Virus record (IMG/VR): IMGVR_UViG_3300042317_000195
Coordinates: 1 to 37,435 of that record
Direction: 5' to 3' (one strand)
Origin: a virus
Length of the DNA stretch: 37,435 nucleotides
Within the stretch, counting starts at the first letter, position 1. Each line of letters opens with the position of its first letter. Of the stretch, positions 18,736-26,800 are shown one piece after another. Made by a program: the position numbers and the translations under genes. Under the pieces are notes generated by a model. That model was not told where the DNA came from. It made no database searches and saw only the letters and a list, made by a program, of their open reading frames with translations.

Positions 18736-18788
18736 GCAGCTTTGGTGTTTTAATTGCGCCAGCTGCTACGCATTCCTCATAAGAGGAA
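18736..18788 (-). other. Two hairpins in the gap after the tail tube gene
   Basis: The 79-bp gap after the 259-residue tube protein holds a perfect TTCCTC-N4-GAGGAA hairpin (18773-18788), 8 nt past the stop, and a second inverted repeat GCAGCT...AGCTGC (18736-18741 and 18761-18766) with an inner GG/CC pair. Neither is followed by a T-run on the coding strand, so they are not canonical terminators. They could be mRNA stabilising or processing structures that let the tube transcript outlast the rest. Confidence 0.5.
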
Positions 18789-18795
18789 AGTTAAA

Positions 18796-19575
18796 TTAGT
18801 TTACAGTAAATGCACCATAAACTTCTGATTGTACAGCAATTGTTAATTTAGCTGTAATTGCATCAGTTAAACTAGGAGTTACTTCTAAAGCTTCTAATTT
18901 ACCTAAGAAGTAATAGCTTGTATTTTCAACTTGATTCAATGAAGTAGAACCATCACCGCCAATAGCGTCGCCATCACCTGAAGCATCAACTTCTGCATCA
19001 TAGCCTTCTGGTCTAGTATCTAATAAAGAGAATCTGAAGATATAAACACGGCCATCACCAATTTTAGCAAATGTTTTAGAAGTTGCTGCATCTGTACCGC
19101 CATAGACATTACCATCAGCCCACAATGCAGGAATATAGTTAAGCGTCACTTCCATTGTTGGAGCATCAGCTTGGCCTTGAATTTGGATAGAGTTTTTCTT
19201 ACCATAATTAGGCACTTTAACAATATTTGCAGGTGTACCAATTGTTGGAAATTCTTTAATATGTCTAATTCTTACATATTTAGGTGAAGCAGCCAAAGCT
19301 GGAGCATTAATTGTATCCGCACTAACTACTTCAGATGAAAATAATGCTTGGCTAGCGCCAGTTACACCAACCGCAGTTAAAGCTGTTCCAAGTGCTGTGT
19401 TATTAGAACCATTAACACCACTGCCTGTAGGTGTAGTAGCAAATTTTGAAACAATAGTTTCTAGATTAGCGTACGTAATTGCTGAAGCGCCTGTTTCGGT
19501 AGCAGTTGCAGTTGTTAATAAAGACATGGAAAGGTCTGCAAACCGTGCTGCGCCTAAAGATTTAATATGTGCCAT
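18796..19575 (-). CDS. Major tail tube protein, long paralogue
   Basis: 259 residues. Residues about 102-259 align with residues 48-179 of the neighbouring gene: IRHIKEFPTIGTPANIVKVP, IQIQGQADAPTMEVTLNY, the RFSLL strand, and YYFLGKLEALEVTPSLTDA. This beta-rich pattern, with repeated SL/TL strands and location after the terminator, fits a phage tail tube protein. Compared with the paralogue it has about 55 extra residues in the N-terminal third and a Gly/Asp-rich loop at about 190-216. Extra loops of this kind often decorate the tube surface. Confidence 0.8.
   Translation of the reverse strand: MAHIKSLGAARFADLSMSLLTTATATETGASAITYANLETIVSKFATTPTGSGVNGSNNTALGTALTAVGVTGASQALFSSEVVSADTINAPALAASPKYVRIRHIKEFPTIGTPANIVKVPNYGKKNSIQIQGQADAPTMEVTLNYIPALWADGNVYGGTDAATSKTFAKIGDGRVYIFRFSLLDTRPEGYDAEVDASGDGDAIGGDGSTSLNQVENTSYYFLGKLEALEVTPSLTDAITAKLTIAVQSEVYGAFTVN
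18863..18917. repeat. 55-bp direct repeat shared by the two tube genes, copy A
   Basis: Identical over 55 bp to 19653-19707. It encodes the C-terminal YYFLGKLEALEVTPSLT segment in both tube paralogues. Flanking DNA is diverged, suggesting tandem duplication followed by gene conversion or strong selection here. Confidence 0.9.
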
Positions 19576-19588
19576 TTTTATTCACTCC

Positions 19589-20128
19589 TTAATTTGAAAA
19601 TGCGCCATTAATTGACGATTGTACTGAAATAGTCAATTTAGCGGTCATTGCGTCAGTTAAACTAGGAGTTACTTCTAAAGCTTCTAATTTACCTAAGAAG
19701 TAATAGCAAGAGTTTTGAACACCACCAAAACCTTCTAATAGATCTCCAGGTGCTTTTGCTAACAATGCAAATCTAAACATGTATAAACCTTTTCCGCCTA
19801 CTTTGGCAGTTGTGCCTAAGAGTACGTTACCTTGCCATTCAGATGGCACATAGTTTAAAGTAATTTCCATTTGAGGCGCATCAGCTTGACCTTGAATTTG
19901 GAAAGAAGTTTCTGAACCATATTCAGGAACTTTAACAATATTCGCAGGTGTACCAATTGCAGGAAATTCTTTAATGTTACGAATTTCAACAAAGTTAGCT
20001 GTATTGTTGAAAATATTAGTTGTAGTACCATCAACTGTCGGTAATGCTGTCGCTGCTTGAGTTGCAGTAGTCATGCACAAATTTGTAAACATTGCGCTGC
20101 TGATAGAACTAATATGATTAGCCGCCAT
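19589..20128 (-). CDS. Major tail tube protein, short paralogue
   Basis: 179 residues. The core from about residue 48 (EIRNIKEFPAIGTPANIVK, FQIQGQADAPQMEITLNY, YYFLGKLEALEVTPSLTDA) is clearly homologous to the next gene downstream, including a 55-bp stretch identical in DNA. It is the more compact form, close in size to ordinary tube proteins, so it may be the main tube subunit. Alternatively both may share one tube, or one may form the first or last rings. It follows the tail terminator gene, as tube genes usually do. Confidence 0.8.
   Translation of the reverse strand: MAANHISSISSAMFTNLCMTTATQAATALPTVDGTTTNIFNNTANFVEIRNIKEFPAIGTPANIVKVPEYGSETSFQIQGQADAPQMEITLNYVPSEWQGNVLLGTTAKVGGKGLYMFRFALLAKAPGDLLEGFGGVQNSCYYFLGKLEALEVTPSLTDAMTAKLTISVQSSINGAFSN
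19653..19707. repeat. 55-bp direct repeat shared by the two tube genes, copy B
   Basis: Second copy of the 55-bp identity, 790 bp from copy A and in the same orientation. Recombination between the copies would fuse the two tube genes into one. Confidence 0.9.
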
Positions 20129-20145
20129 TTTTAATCCCTTTAAAT

Positions 20146-20556
20146 TTAAGTAGAACTTCCGTAGAAGTTAAAATCAATTGTGTAGGTACTTTTATGAATA
20201 ACTGGTAAAGCTTTATCTGGTCCATTATGAACCAAACTGCTAATACCAAATTGAGTCGTTCCTGTACCCGTTTTCTTAGATTGATCGACAAGATATCTAT
20301 CTAAGGTATCTGCTATCACCATAGCACGTCTTGTGCCAGAGCCTGCAGCTATAAAAATATCAATTATGAGAATGCCTGCTAATGAGTATCTATTTATAGG
20401 TTTTCCACTAGGTATCACTGATACGCGAATAAATTCATCATTAGTAGTATTCATAACTACGAAATTTGTCGGGAATGTTTTTATGTTTTCAGCTTTCCAT
20501 TCATTAGATGAAAATACTGAGTAAACGTCTTTCTCTAATAATTCATATTTACCCAT
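20146..20556 (-). CDS. Tail terminator protein-like
   Basis: 136 residues. The pattern is helix-strand-rich: FPTNFVVMN, a VSVIPSG strand, LAGILIIDIFIAAGSGTRRA and a helix IADTLDRYLVDQ, ending in IHKSTYTIDFNFYG. This agrees with the alpha/beta fold of lambda gpU-type terminators that cap the tube and join it to the head. It lies between head closure and tube genes, the normal place for a terminator. Family recognition is by general pattern and synteny. Confidence 0.65.
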   Translation of the reverse strand: MGKYELLEKDVYSVFSSNEWKAENIKTFPTNFVVMNTTNDEFIRVSVIPSGKPINRYSLAGILIIDIFIAAGSGTRRAMVIADTLDRYLVDQSKKTGTGTTQFGISSLVHNGPDKALPVIHKSTYTIDFNFYGSST

Positions 20557-20558
20557 AA

Positions 20559-20903
20559 TTAGATCTCATGATAAAGTTCAACAACTGAAATGTGATTGTT
20601 TGAAGTAATCACATTGCCAAAATGCCATCTATCATTACCAATATACACATGGTCAGTCATGGAAAACGATCCAACTTCTTTTGTTTTAAACATAATAGTC
20701 ATCGTTTTCGCTTCTGGAGTTTTAGACGTTTTTGTAATAATTATTTTTGTTGTTATCGAAGGTATAGTTGTATCATTAACTTCACCAGTGCTAAAGTCAA
20801 ATTCTGAAGAAGTTGTCTTTGTAAACACTGCCTCAATAGCTAAGTCCTTAGCTGCATTAAATGCTTTATTTAGCTGGACACCAATTAATGAATTATAAGC
20901 CAT
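20559..20903 (-). CDS. Head closure / neck protein-like
   Basis: 114 residues, mostly beta strands after an N-terminal helix (LNKAFNAAKDLAIEAVF). It ends in a DRWHFGNVITSNNHISVVELY segment that resembles the small barrel of head closure proteins (SPP1 gp16 type). The ATG overlaps the connector stop (TAATG). The call relies mainly on size and position between connector and terminator. Confidence 0.55.
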   Translation of the reverse strand: MAYNSLIGVQLNKAFNAAKDLAIEAVFTKTTSSEFDFSTGEVNDTTIPSITTKIIITKTSKTPEAKTMTIMFKTKEVGSFSMTDHVYIGNDRWHFGNVITSNNHISVVELYHEI

Positions 20904-21385
20904 TAATTAGCCCTCCACCATGTTCTCTTACCACTATTCCGGAGTAATGGTTTGATAAGTGTCTTTACAACCATAGGAATTTTATCCGCAGGTCTAATAA
21001 CACTAAGTTTAATACCGCTAAGCTCTAAGTCTTTAATTAAGCCTGTATTATCTAAGAGTCCATCATTATTTAATAAATGATAAGCCAGCTCATAAGTAGC
21101 TTTAGTGACTCTTACATCAACAACAGTAGAAACCAAAGAAACAAGTATACCAAGTTTAGGATCAAAATATTCACCATCTTTACGAGGATGAGCTAGTGAT
21201 TGTGTTGAATCTGTAGCTACTCCGATCCAATCCAATTCATCCAACATAAATGTAGCAGTACATAGAGCTTGTTCTTTCTGAAGATCAGGAGCGTCAGTCC
21301 ATGCTGCCACATCTAGTCTGTTCTCAAAATAAGTATTGGCCTCAGTTACGGTAGCATTTGAATTAACACCTTTAACTAGTGCCAT
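20903..21385 (-). CDS. Head-tail connector/adaptor (DnaT-like family often found in neck modules)
   Basis: 160 residues. The N-terminus TVTEANTYFENRLDVAAWTD, followed by KEQALCTATFMLDELDWIGV and LAHPRKDGEYFD, is typical of a phage family that databases call DnaT-like ssDNA-binding but which sits directly after the capsid gene and functions as a neck adaptor. It is a helical protein with a later helix pair (TKATYELAYHLL). It lies 11 nt after the capsid gene. The DnaT name should not be read as a replication role here. Confidence 0.72.
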   Translation of the reverse strand: MALVKGVNSNATVTEANTYFENRLDVAAWTDAPDLQKEQALCTATFMLDELDWIGVATDSTQSLAHPRKDGEYFDPKLGILVSLVSTVVDVRVTKATYELAYHLLNNDGLLDNTGLIKDLELSGIKLSVIRPADKIPMVVKTLIKPLLRNSGKRTWWRAN

Positions 21386-21395
21386 GACTTACTCC

Positions 21396-22619
21396 TTAAG
21401 AATGGAATACAGGTAAGATACCTAATGATAACGCAGATTGTGTTTTACGTGTCCATACACCGCGTGTGCTAGCAATAACTGAAGCTGCAGTAAGTGCTTT
21501 GGTAACACCACCTTCAACAACACCCATATAATCAGCATCAGATGGGAATGCAGTTTTAGAACCATTCCAGTCGTAACCAGCAGGTGCCAATACATAACCC
21601 CAACGATTCCAAATAGAAGTTGTACCACCACCTTTATATTTGTTAGCATCACGGTAAACTTCAGTTGCATCAGGAACCATTAATTGTTCCATAGCGATTG
21701 CGCCAGGCAATACGATGAATGAAGTTTTGGTACCAACTACGTCAATACCAGCACCGCCATTGATTTTAGCTAATTCAGCAGAGGACAATGATTGGTTAGC
21801 ACGTGTAGTGATTAAACGGAATTTGCCATTAAAGATTGTGTTAAAGTTAATATTACCATCAACAACAGTTGTTTCATCAACGAAGTTTGCACTACGGAAT
21901 GAAGCCAAAGTTTCAGGAGACACAACTAAGTATGCCCACTCTGGTTCATAATCTTTAAATGCCATACCAAATGCATTCAAGAAGCCTTCAGCACGTGAAG
22001 CACCTTGATACGCATAGTTAGTAGCACCAGCAGGTGAAATACCATTGCCAGTTACAATTTTGTTTGCGCCTAAGTCAGCATAGAAGCCAAAAGCTTTATC
22101 TGCAGGGTCATTAGTAAATGTTTGACCGCCAAGACCAGTTACACCTGAACCAGTAGCAGCGCCATTCAACAATTCAGAAACAGCAACGCCTTTCAATACA
22201 GATAGAATAGCATTGTGTTCGTCTTGAGCGCGGGTTTCGCCGAAGTCACGACCAATTTTAGCTAAACCGTCTTGTTGTGTTACAATTTGTTGCATGTTTA
22301 CTTTTTCAGCACCATGCGTACGAACTGTTTTAATGTATGTACTGTAGTCAGTATCATAGTTTGTTTTAGTACCATCGGTAGCATCAGTTAGTGACGCAAC
22401 GTTAATGGTTGGATTTAATGGTTTCATCCAACGCATTTGACCAATAAAGGTTTCTGTGCTGGTATCAATTTGTGGGTTAGAAGAAGTAATGCCTGTACCA
22501 GATAATTTCTTAGCATTGGTATAAGCTTCGTCGCTATAAGCGCCAATAGCTTCTTGTAACACATAGTTATTCGTTAGACCTGAAGGTCCAATCGGGAGAG
22601 TTGTAACTGAAGCACCCAT
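21396..22619 (-). CDS. Major capsid protein
   Basis: 407 residues, ATG preceded by AAGGA. It follows the scaffold gene and precedes the connector. The sequence has an N-terminal arm, a long helical segment around QDGLAKIGRDFGETRAQDEH (spine-helix region), then an alpha/beta half with AYLVVSPETLASF and SFIVLPGAIAMEQLMVPDAT, and aromatic/Gly-rich C-terminal strands (WNRWGYVLAPAGYDW). These fit an HK97-fold coat protein. Its codon and amino-acid composition (few Cys, many Ala/Gly/Thr) fits a highly expressed coat. No capsid protease is seen nearby, so maturation without cleavage by a dedicated enzyme is likely. Confidence 0.85.
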   Translation of the reverse strand: MGASVTTLPIGPSGLTNNYVLQEAIGAYSDEAYTNAKKLSGTGITSSNPQIDTSTETFIGQMRWMKPLNPTINVASLTDATDGTKTNYDTDYSTYIKTVRTHGAEKVNMQQIVTQQDGLAKIGRDFGETRAQDEHNAILSVLKGVAVSELLNGAATGSGVTGLGGQTFTNDPADKAFGFYADLGANKIVTGNGISPAGATNYAYQGASRAEGFLNAFGMAFKDYEPEWAYLVVSPETLASFRSANFVDETTVVDGNINFNTIFNGKFRLITTRANQSLSSAELAKINGGAGIDVVGTKTSFIVLPGAIAMEQLMVPDATEVYRDANKYKGGGTTSIWNRWGYVLAPAGYDWNGSKTAFPSDADYMGVVEGGVTKALTAASVIASTRGVWTRKTQSALSLGILPVFHS

Positions 22620-22641
22620 TTTTTATTTTTCCTTAAAATAA

Positions 22642-23280
22642 TTATTTCCTGCGAAGTGAGCCTTCGGCAGCACGTTTAAGTACTTCCTCTTGAGATAGAC
22701 TGAATAAAGATTTATTCGATGTATCTTGAGTAGTACCACTAGAACTTGTTTGACCAGCCCCTGTCGATACTTTTGGTTTGAATAAGAAAGCGTTGTTATC
22801 GTCTTCAGAAAATTGTTTAATAAAGGTTCTAAGATCAGTTCCTGATTTATGCACCCATACACCATTTTCATTTTGTACAAGTTGCGATGCCACATCCATA
22901 TATGCCATATCCGCAGCTTTGTCACTTCTAAACGCATAACCACTAAGAATAGATTTAACTTCTAAGTCCCTAGCAAGTTCTATGTTACGTTTTGTTATCG
23001 TTTCCAATTTAGCATTGGCTTCCGCTAACTGAAGTTCATAAGCTTCTTTATGTTTTCCTTCTTCTTGAAGTCGTTTTAATTCAGCTTCTTTTTCTTTTTG
23101 TTCATATTCCGCTGCTTTCTTTAACGCTTCATCACGCTCTTTATAAGCGTTATCCAATTTGGATTTAATAGGTTTAAGAGCTTCCTGGATTTTCGAGTCC
23201 ACATCATCCACAGGAGTAGTGGGAGTAGCAGGAGGCGGAGTAATATTATCAGTTTCTTTTTGTTCGACATTTTCGGTCAT
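22642..23280 (-). CDS. Capsid scaffolding protein
   Basis: 212 residues from ATG 23280, preferred because AAAAGGA lies 7-8 nt upstream; an in-frame ATG at 23307 would add 9 residues. The protein has a Pro/Thr-rich acidic start (PPPATPTTP), then a long charged coiled coil at about residues 30-105 (YKERDEALKKAAEYEQKEKE), a helical C-terminal half and a basic end (LRRK). This is the usual design of scaffolds, with a basic tail that binds coat. It lies immediately before the capsid gene. No protease motif is present. Confidence 0.8.
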   Translation of the reverse strand: MTENVEQKETDNITPPPATPTTPVDDVDSKIQEALKPIKSKLDNAYKERDEALKKAAEYEQKEKEAELKRLQEEGKHKEAYELQLAEANAKLETITKRNIELARDLEVKSILSGYAFRSDKAADMAYMDVASQLVQNENGVWVHKSGTDLRTFIKQFSEDDNNAFLFKPKVSTGAGQTSSSGTTQDTSNKSLFSLSQEEVLKRAAEGSLRRK

Positions 23281-23316
23281 TTTAATTTCCTTTTGAGTAC
23301 AACTCATTAATATACA

Positions 23317-23331
23317 ACGGATACAATCCGT
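23317..23331 (-). promoter_or_regulatory. Perfect short hairpin ACGGAT-TGT-ATCCGT
   Basis: A 6-bp perfect stem with a 3-nt loop, 37 bp upstream of the scaffold ATG. On the coding strand the loop is TGT, with a purine in the centre. N4 virion RNA polymerase recognises hairpin promoters of 5-7 bp stem and 3-nt loop with a central purine. This window encodes a polymerase of that type, so a promoter role is worth testing. A plain transcript hairpin is equally possible. Confidence 0.4.
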
Positions 23332-23355
23332 CCTATAGGATATTTATTTTTAATG

Positions 23356-23379
23356 TTTAGGGTTAATTTAACGGGGTCT
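23356..23379. repeat. 24-bp direct repeat, copy A
   Basis: Identical to 23470-23493 over 24 bp. It contains an odd dyad GTTAA-A-TTAAC followed (plus strand) by CGGGGTCT. It lies in non-coding DNA upstream of the scaffold gene. Confidence 0.9.
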
Positions 23380-23469
23380 ATAATCCCTTAAGATAATTAT
23401 CTATTAATATATTTCTAAGGGATAGATAATAGACTGATTAACTAAAGGGATTAAATAAAGGGGGACCGC

Positions 23470-23493
23470 TTTAGGGTTAATTTAACGGGGTCT
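23470..23493. repeat. 24-bp direct repeat, copy B
   Basis: Second copy, 114 bp away in the same orientation. It overlaps the last codons and stop of the DUF2829 gene (23477-23698). Copy A may thus be a duplicated gene end, or both may be true regulatory elements. Confidence 0.9.
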
Positions 23494-23698
23494 CTGTAAA
23501 GAGAATCCAATCATCTGCTAGTAAGTCAGAGATTGAAGGAACCCATGTATTGCTTTTTGTAGGTTGCACTAATATAAAGAATGGCTCTACTGTACCAAAC
23601 TTTCTAACAATACTGACATACATATTTTTACCATTCCAACCCGTACGTGCAAGTTTGTGACTTTCAACTATTAAATCTAATGCATGACTAAATCTCAT
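23477..23698 (-). CDS. DUF2829 / Tad2-like protein (candidate anti-Thoeris)
   Basis: 73 residues, close to the usual length of this family. Landmarks are MRFSHALDLIVESHKLARTG, then GWNGKNMYVSI, and the C-terminal TWVPSISDLLADDWILF. The GWNGK and DLLADDW blocks are characteristic of DUF2829. Members of this family (Tad2) act as sponges that bind the cyclic ADP-ribose signal of Thoeris, blocking that bacterial defence. The start overlaps the preceding zinc-ribbon stop (ATGA). It lies between head genes like a moron. The family call is firm; the anti-defence role in this phage is inferred. Confidence 0.82.
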   Translation of the reverse strand: MRFSHALDLIVESHKLARTGWNGKNMYVSIVRKFGTVEPFFILVQPTKSNTWVPSISDLLADDWILFTETPLN

Positions 23699-23829
23699 TT
23701 GTGTTTAGCTCCGCATACAGTACATGTAAACCCTTTCTTTTGATCGGGATTCATTACTCTCATGCCTTTACCGTGAAGTTTATCTTGATTTTCATGCTGA
23801 CATGTACATCTTTTAATTTCTGCGTTCAT
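23695..23829 (-). CDS. 44-residue zinc-ribbon peptide
   Basis: A short gene reading MNAEIKRCTCQHENQDKLHG, then KGMRVMN and GFTCTVCGAKHK. Four cysteines in CxC and CxxC pairs suggest a small zinc ribbon. It begins 2 nt after the RNA polymerase fusion gene ends and overlaps the DUF2829 start by ATGA, so it is cotranslated. I recall similar tiny Cys proteins next to phage head genes, with no known function. A nucleic-acid or polymerase accessory role would be speculation. Confidence 0.7.
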   Translation of the reverse strand: MNAEIKRCTCQHENQDKLHGKGMRVMNPDQKKGFTCTVCGAKHK

Positions 23830-23831
23830 AT

Positions 23832-26800
23832 TTATCCTATACCGTAAAATCCCCAATCATCCTCAAATTTAGTAGGATCAGGAATATCGCTTAATACATC
23901 TTTCTTTGTTAAGATGTCTGCTTCTGTTAATGTTTTACCACCGACAACTGACTTACCAGCTATAGGTATTAAGCCTTTGTCAATAGCTTCTTCCAAGTAT
24001 TGATCATATAATTCTTTAGGAAAACCTCTAGCTAACATTTCATCAAGCGTAACCTTTACAGGGTCCTTATCTAATACATTAGCGTATAATTTTCTTATAC
24101 CCTTCCGGGCTTCCAACATATCGGCTGCATTGGCGAAAAACGCATCGTGAATGGTTGACGTGGCAATTGAATTGTCTCGTCCCCAGAGATGAAAATTTTT
24201 GACCAACGTGGCGTCGTTTGAGTGATTCCCGTTAACGGCATAAGCTGTTCGTGCTTTAGTTGCGTCTGCAATGTCATTTATTTTTCCTTCAGCGTTTACT
24301 ACTTGTTCCCACCAAGTGGCTTCTGTTTTCTGTTGCACTTGAACTAAATTATTAACCCAATTACCATCTTTATCTTTGTAAACTAATCTCTCTTCAAATG
24401 ACTGAGTGAAATTTTGTTCAATAATTTTGCCATCAAAATTAACCCATGGCACGTTGGTCCATGATTTAGGTAGTTTATTAGCATAAAATACTTCAAACCC
24501 TTTTGCAATAGTTACTTTTTCAACAGGTTCTATTTTAAATATTTTAAATCCAGTACGTCTATTATCAGGCGCTTTTACACCATAAATCAAATCGGCTAAA
24601 TTACCGTCTGGTCGCCAACCATTAAATCTCCTAAAAAACTTTTCAGATAATGGTTCTCCAGCTTTCAATCCTAATATTTCACTAATTCTATCAGGTAATA
24701 CATAGCCTTTTTCACGAGTACCTAGCGCACCTGTTGCGCCTATTGATTTCCAGCTAATCGCAGATTCTGCGGGTTTTGCATTAATCAAATAATCTTCAGC
24801 AAGTCTACCAAAGAATCGTGTAAAATCTTTTAAAATAGGAACTTGTTCACTTAAATGTTCAGACATTAATTTAGCTATAGCTTGAAAGTCTTTAGGCGTA
24901 ACAACCATATCATAGCTATGAGTCATCTTTTCAACAAGGTCTTTAGTAGCAGGATCTAAGAAATAAAGTTGTTCCATTATTTCATCACCGGGATCTAAGC
25001 CTTTGTTAAATATATCTTTAACGTCTTCCCTTAATTGTTTAAGTTGCGCTGTTGTTTCAGGATCAAACTTCTCATATCTAGCTGCACGAGCAGAAATTTC
25101 ATTCAATACTTTATCACGATCACTAGCTTTTACAACTAACGTTCCTGCGTCTTTTCCAAGTACTTTTGCAAGTTTACCTTCAACATTAAGAATTCCAGTT
25201 CTTTCTCCAGCACCATAAAACGTAACCATATTTTGAGCTTTTGCAGCTTTACGTAAATCTTTTTCATTTAAGCCTAATCTTTCATTTAATACTTTAAAGC
25301 GTGGATCATTGAATGTTGCTGCTGCAATCTCATCATATAGCCGTCTTTTCTGATTTGTCGGTACAACATTGGATAACGATGCTAACTGTTTGTTCTTAGT
25401 TGTCAATGCAATAATCTGCGCACCAGATGAAGAAGCATCTTGCTCAAGAGCTAAGGCTGTTTTGTATTCATTCATAGAACCACCAGCTTTAAGGTGATTA
25501 TCTATTTTAGCCGCTTCCATAGCAAATCTCATAAATTTGCCAAGTTCCTCACCTTCAATTAATTGCACCATATCTGACTCAAGAATAGCACGTAAATCTG
25601 CAGGTTTACCTCTTAGCATTTTATTACCAAGATCTACCATTTCAGGCCACAATTTATCAGCAATTTTTTGGCGTCCAGTGAATGATAATGAATTATATCT
25701 GCCTTCAAATACATCATTTAGACCACCCATAAAGGCACCTATCTGATCTCTGAAGTTTCTATATCCATCTTCGCCAAGAACTTTTTCTACTTCAGTATTT
25801 AAGAAAGGTCTAAATGACTCTCCCGATTGCGGACTAATAAGACCACGATCATAGATCCTAGCCCGATGATCGACAAAAGCATGATTACTGAAAGCGTAAT
25901 CATTACTTCTAAGCCAATCCATAGATTTAAATCGCTCATATGCATCACCACGAGATGAGATATAGTGTTTGTATTCATTTAAATCATTATACTTTTTAGC
26001 AGCACCTCTATCATCTTCAAAGTATAATAGTTTCTGTGTAAAATCATAAAAATCATTATCAATTTTATACTTAGATTTAGATGCCCAATTAAGCGCATCT
26101 GCCATATTTTTATCAACAAATTCTACAGGAAAATCTGCAAAACTGTGAGTTGATGTAATAGGTATTCTAGTATCTTCTAAACCAAAGACACCATTATCAA
26201 TAAAATATGTCTTATAACCCTTGCGAAATACTAACTTATTCTTATCCGTTGTTACACCAACACGTAGGCCAACATCCACTTTCCGTGTGAGCTGTGAGTA
26301 TTTTTGTACACGAGGGTCAGTTACACGTATATTATATGATAAGGTGTCATAATAGGGGCCAAATAAAGCACCGCTAAGTCTGCTTTTCATTCTTCGCTTT
26401 TGAACACCATATGTTTCAACTTCAAAGAAATTATTAACATTTTTAGCTTCAAGTAGCTTCATTCCTGTTTCATACCACTTACGTCTTGTTCCATTTAAAT
26501 TAGCAAGATTGTAAAGATCACGCCCTAAGGCAATAGCAAATTGATCTCTGTCAGGCATATCAGCTAAAGATAGCCTGTGAGCAAATTTCAAATAAAATTG
26601 CTGTAATGCTGATTCTGAAATCCTCTCTTTACCATTAGGCATTCTTTTAATAACCGAAGGAATTTTATAATCAAATGTATTACGTAATTCTCTAGCTATT
26701 TTAGGCGCTACCGTATCTTCCCAATTATTCTTTTCACGAATATTTGAAATGAAATTATCATGCAAGTCTTGTAGTTGAGTTGGACCAAGTACTGGGTCAA

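Larger units (their letters stand above)
23281..23476 (-). promoter_or_regulatory. Structured intergenic region before scaffold and capsid genes
   Basis: This is the largest clear gap inside the head module (about 196 bp). I see no credible coding frame. It holds, from the scaffold side: a 6-bp stem/3-nt loop hairpin (23317-23331), an adjoining 10-bp palindrome TCCTATAGGA (23331-23340), one copy of a 24-bp repeat (23356-23379), a 9-bp inverted repeat TAATCCCTT/AAGGGATTA (23381-23389, 23445-23453) and a 12-bp palindrome AGATAATTATCT (23391-23402). The second 24-bp copy starts at 23470. The density of dyads just upstream of the two most abundant head genes suggests a promoter, operator or RNA-processing region. 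Which one cannot be told from sequence alone. Confidence 0.55.

Noticed and set aside
18736-18788. Intrinsic terminator after the tube gene
   Set aside because: Neither hairpin is followed by a T-run on the coding strand, and the operon continues.
20903-21385. DNA replication (DnaT) role
   Set aside because: The family label is misleading; the gene sits between capsid and head closure genes, which points to a neck adaptor.
22623-22943. 106-codon minus-strand frame inside the scaffold gene
   Set aside because: Out-of-frame overlap; the scaffold frame has a coiled coil, a good ribosome site and the right position.
23331-23345. T7-like initiator CTATAGG on the coding strand
   Set aside because: The same heptamer occurs inside coding sequence at 12660-12666, 34744-34750 and 35314-35320, and the upstream half does not match the T7 consensus. 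I keep the hairpin, not this match, as the candidate.
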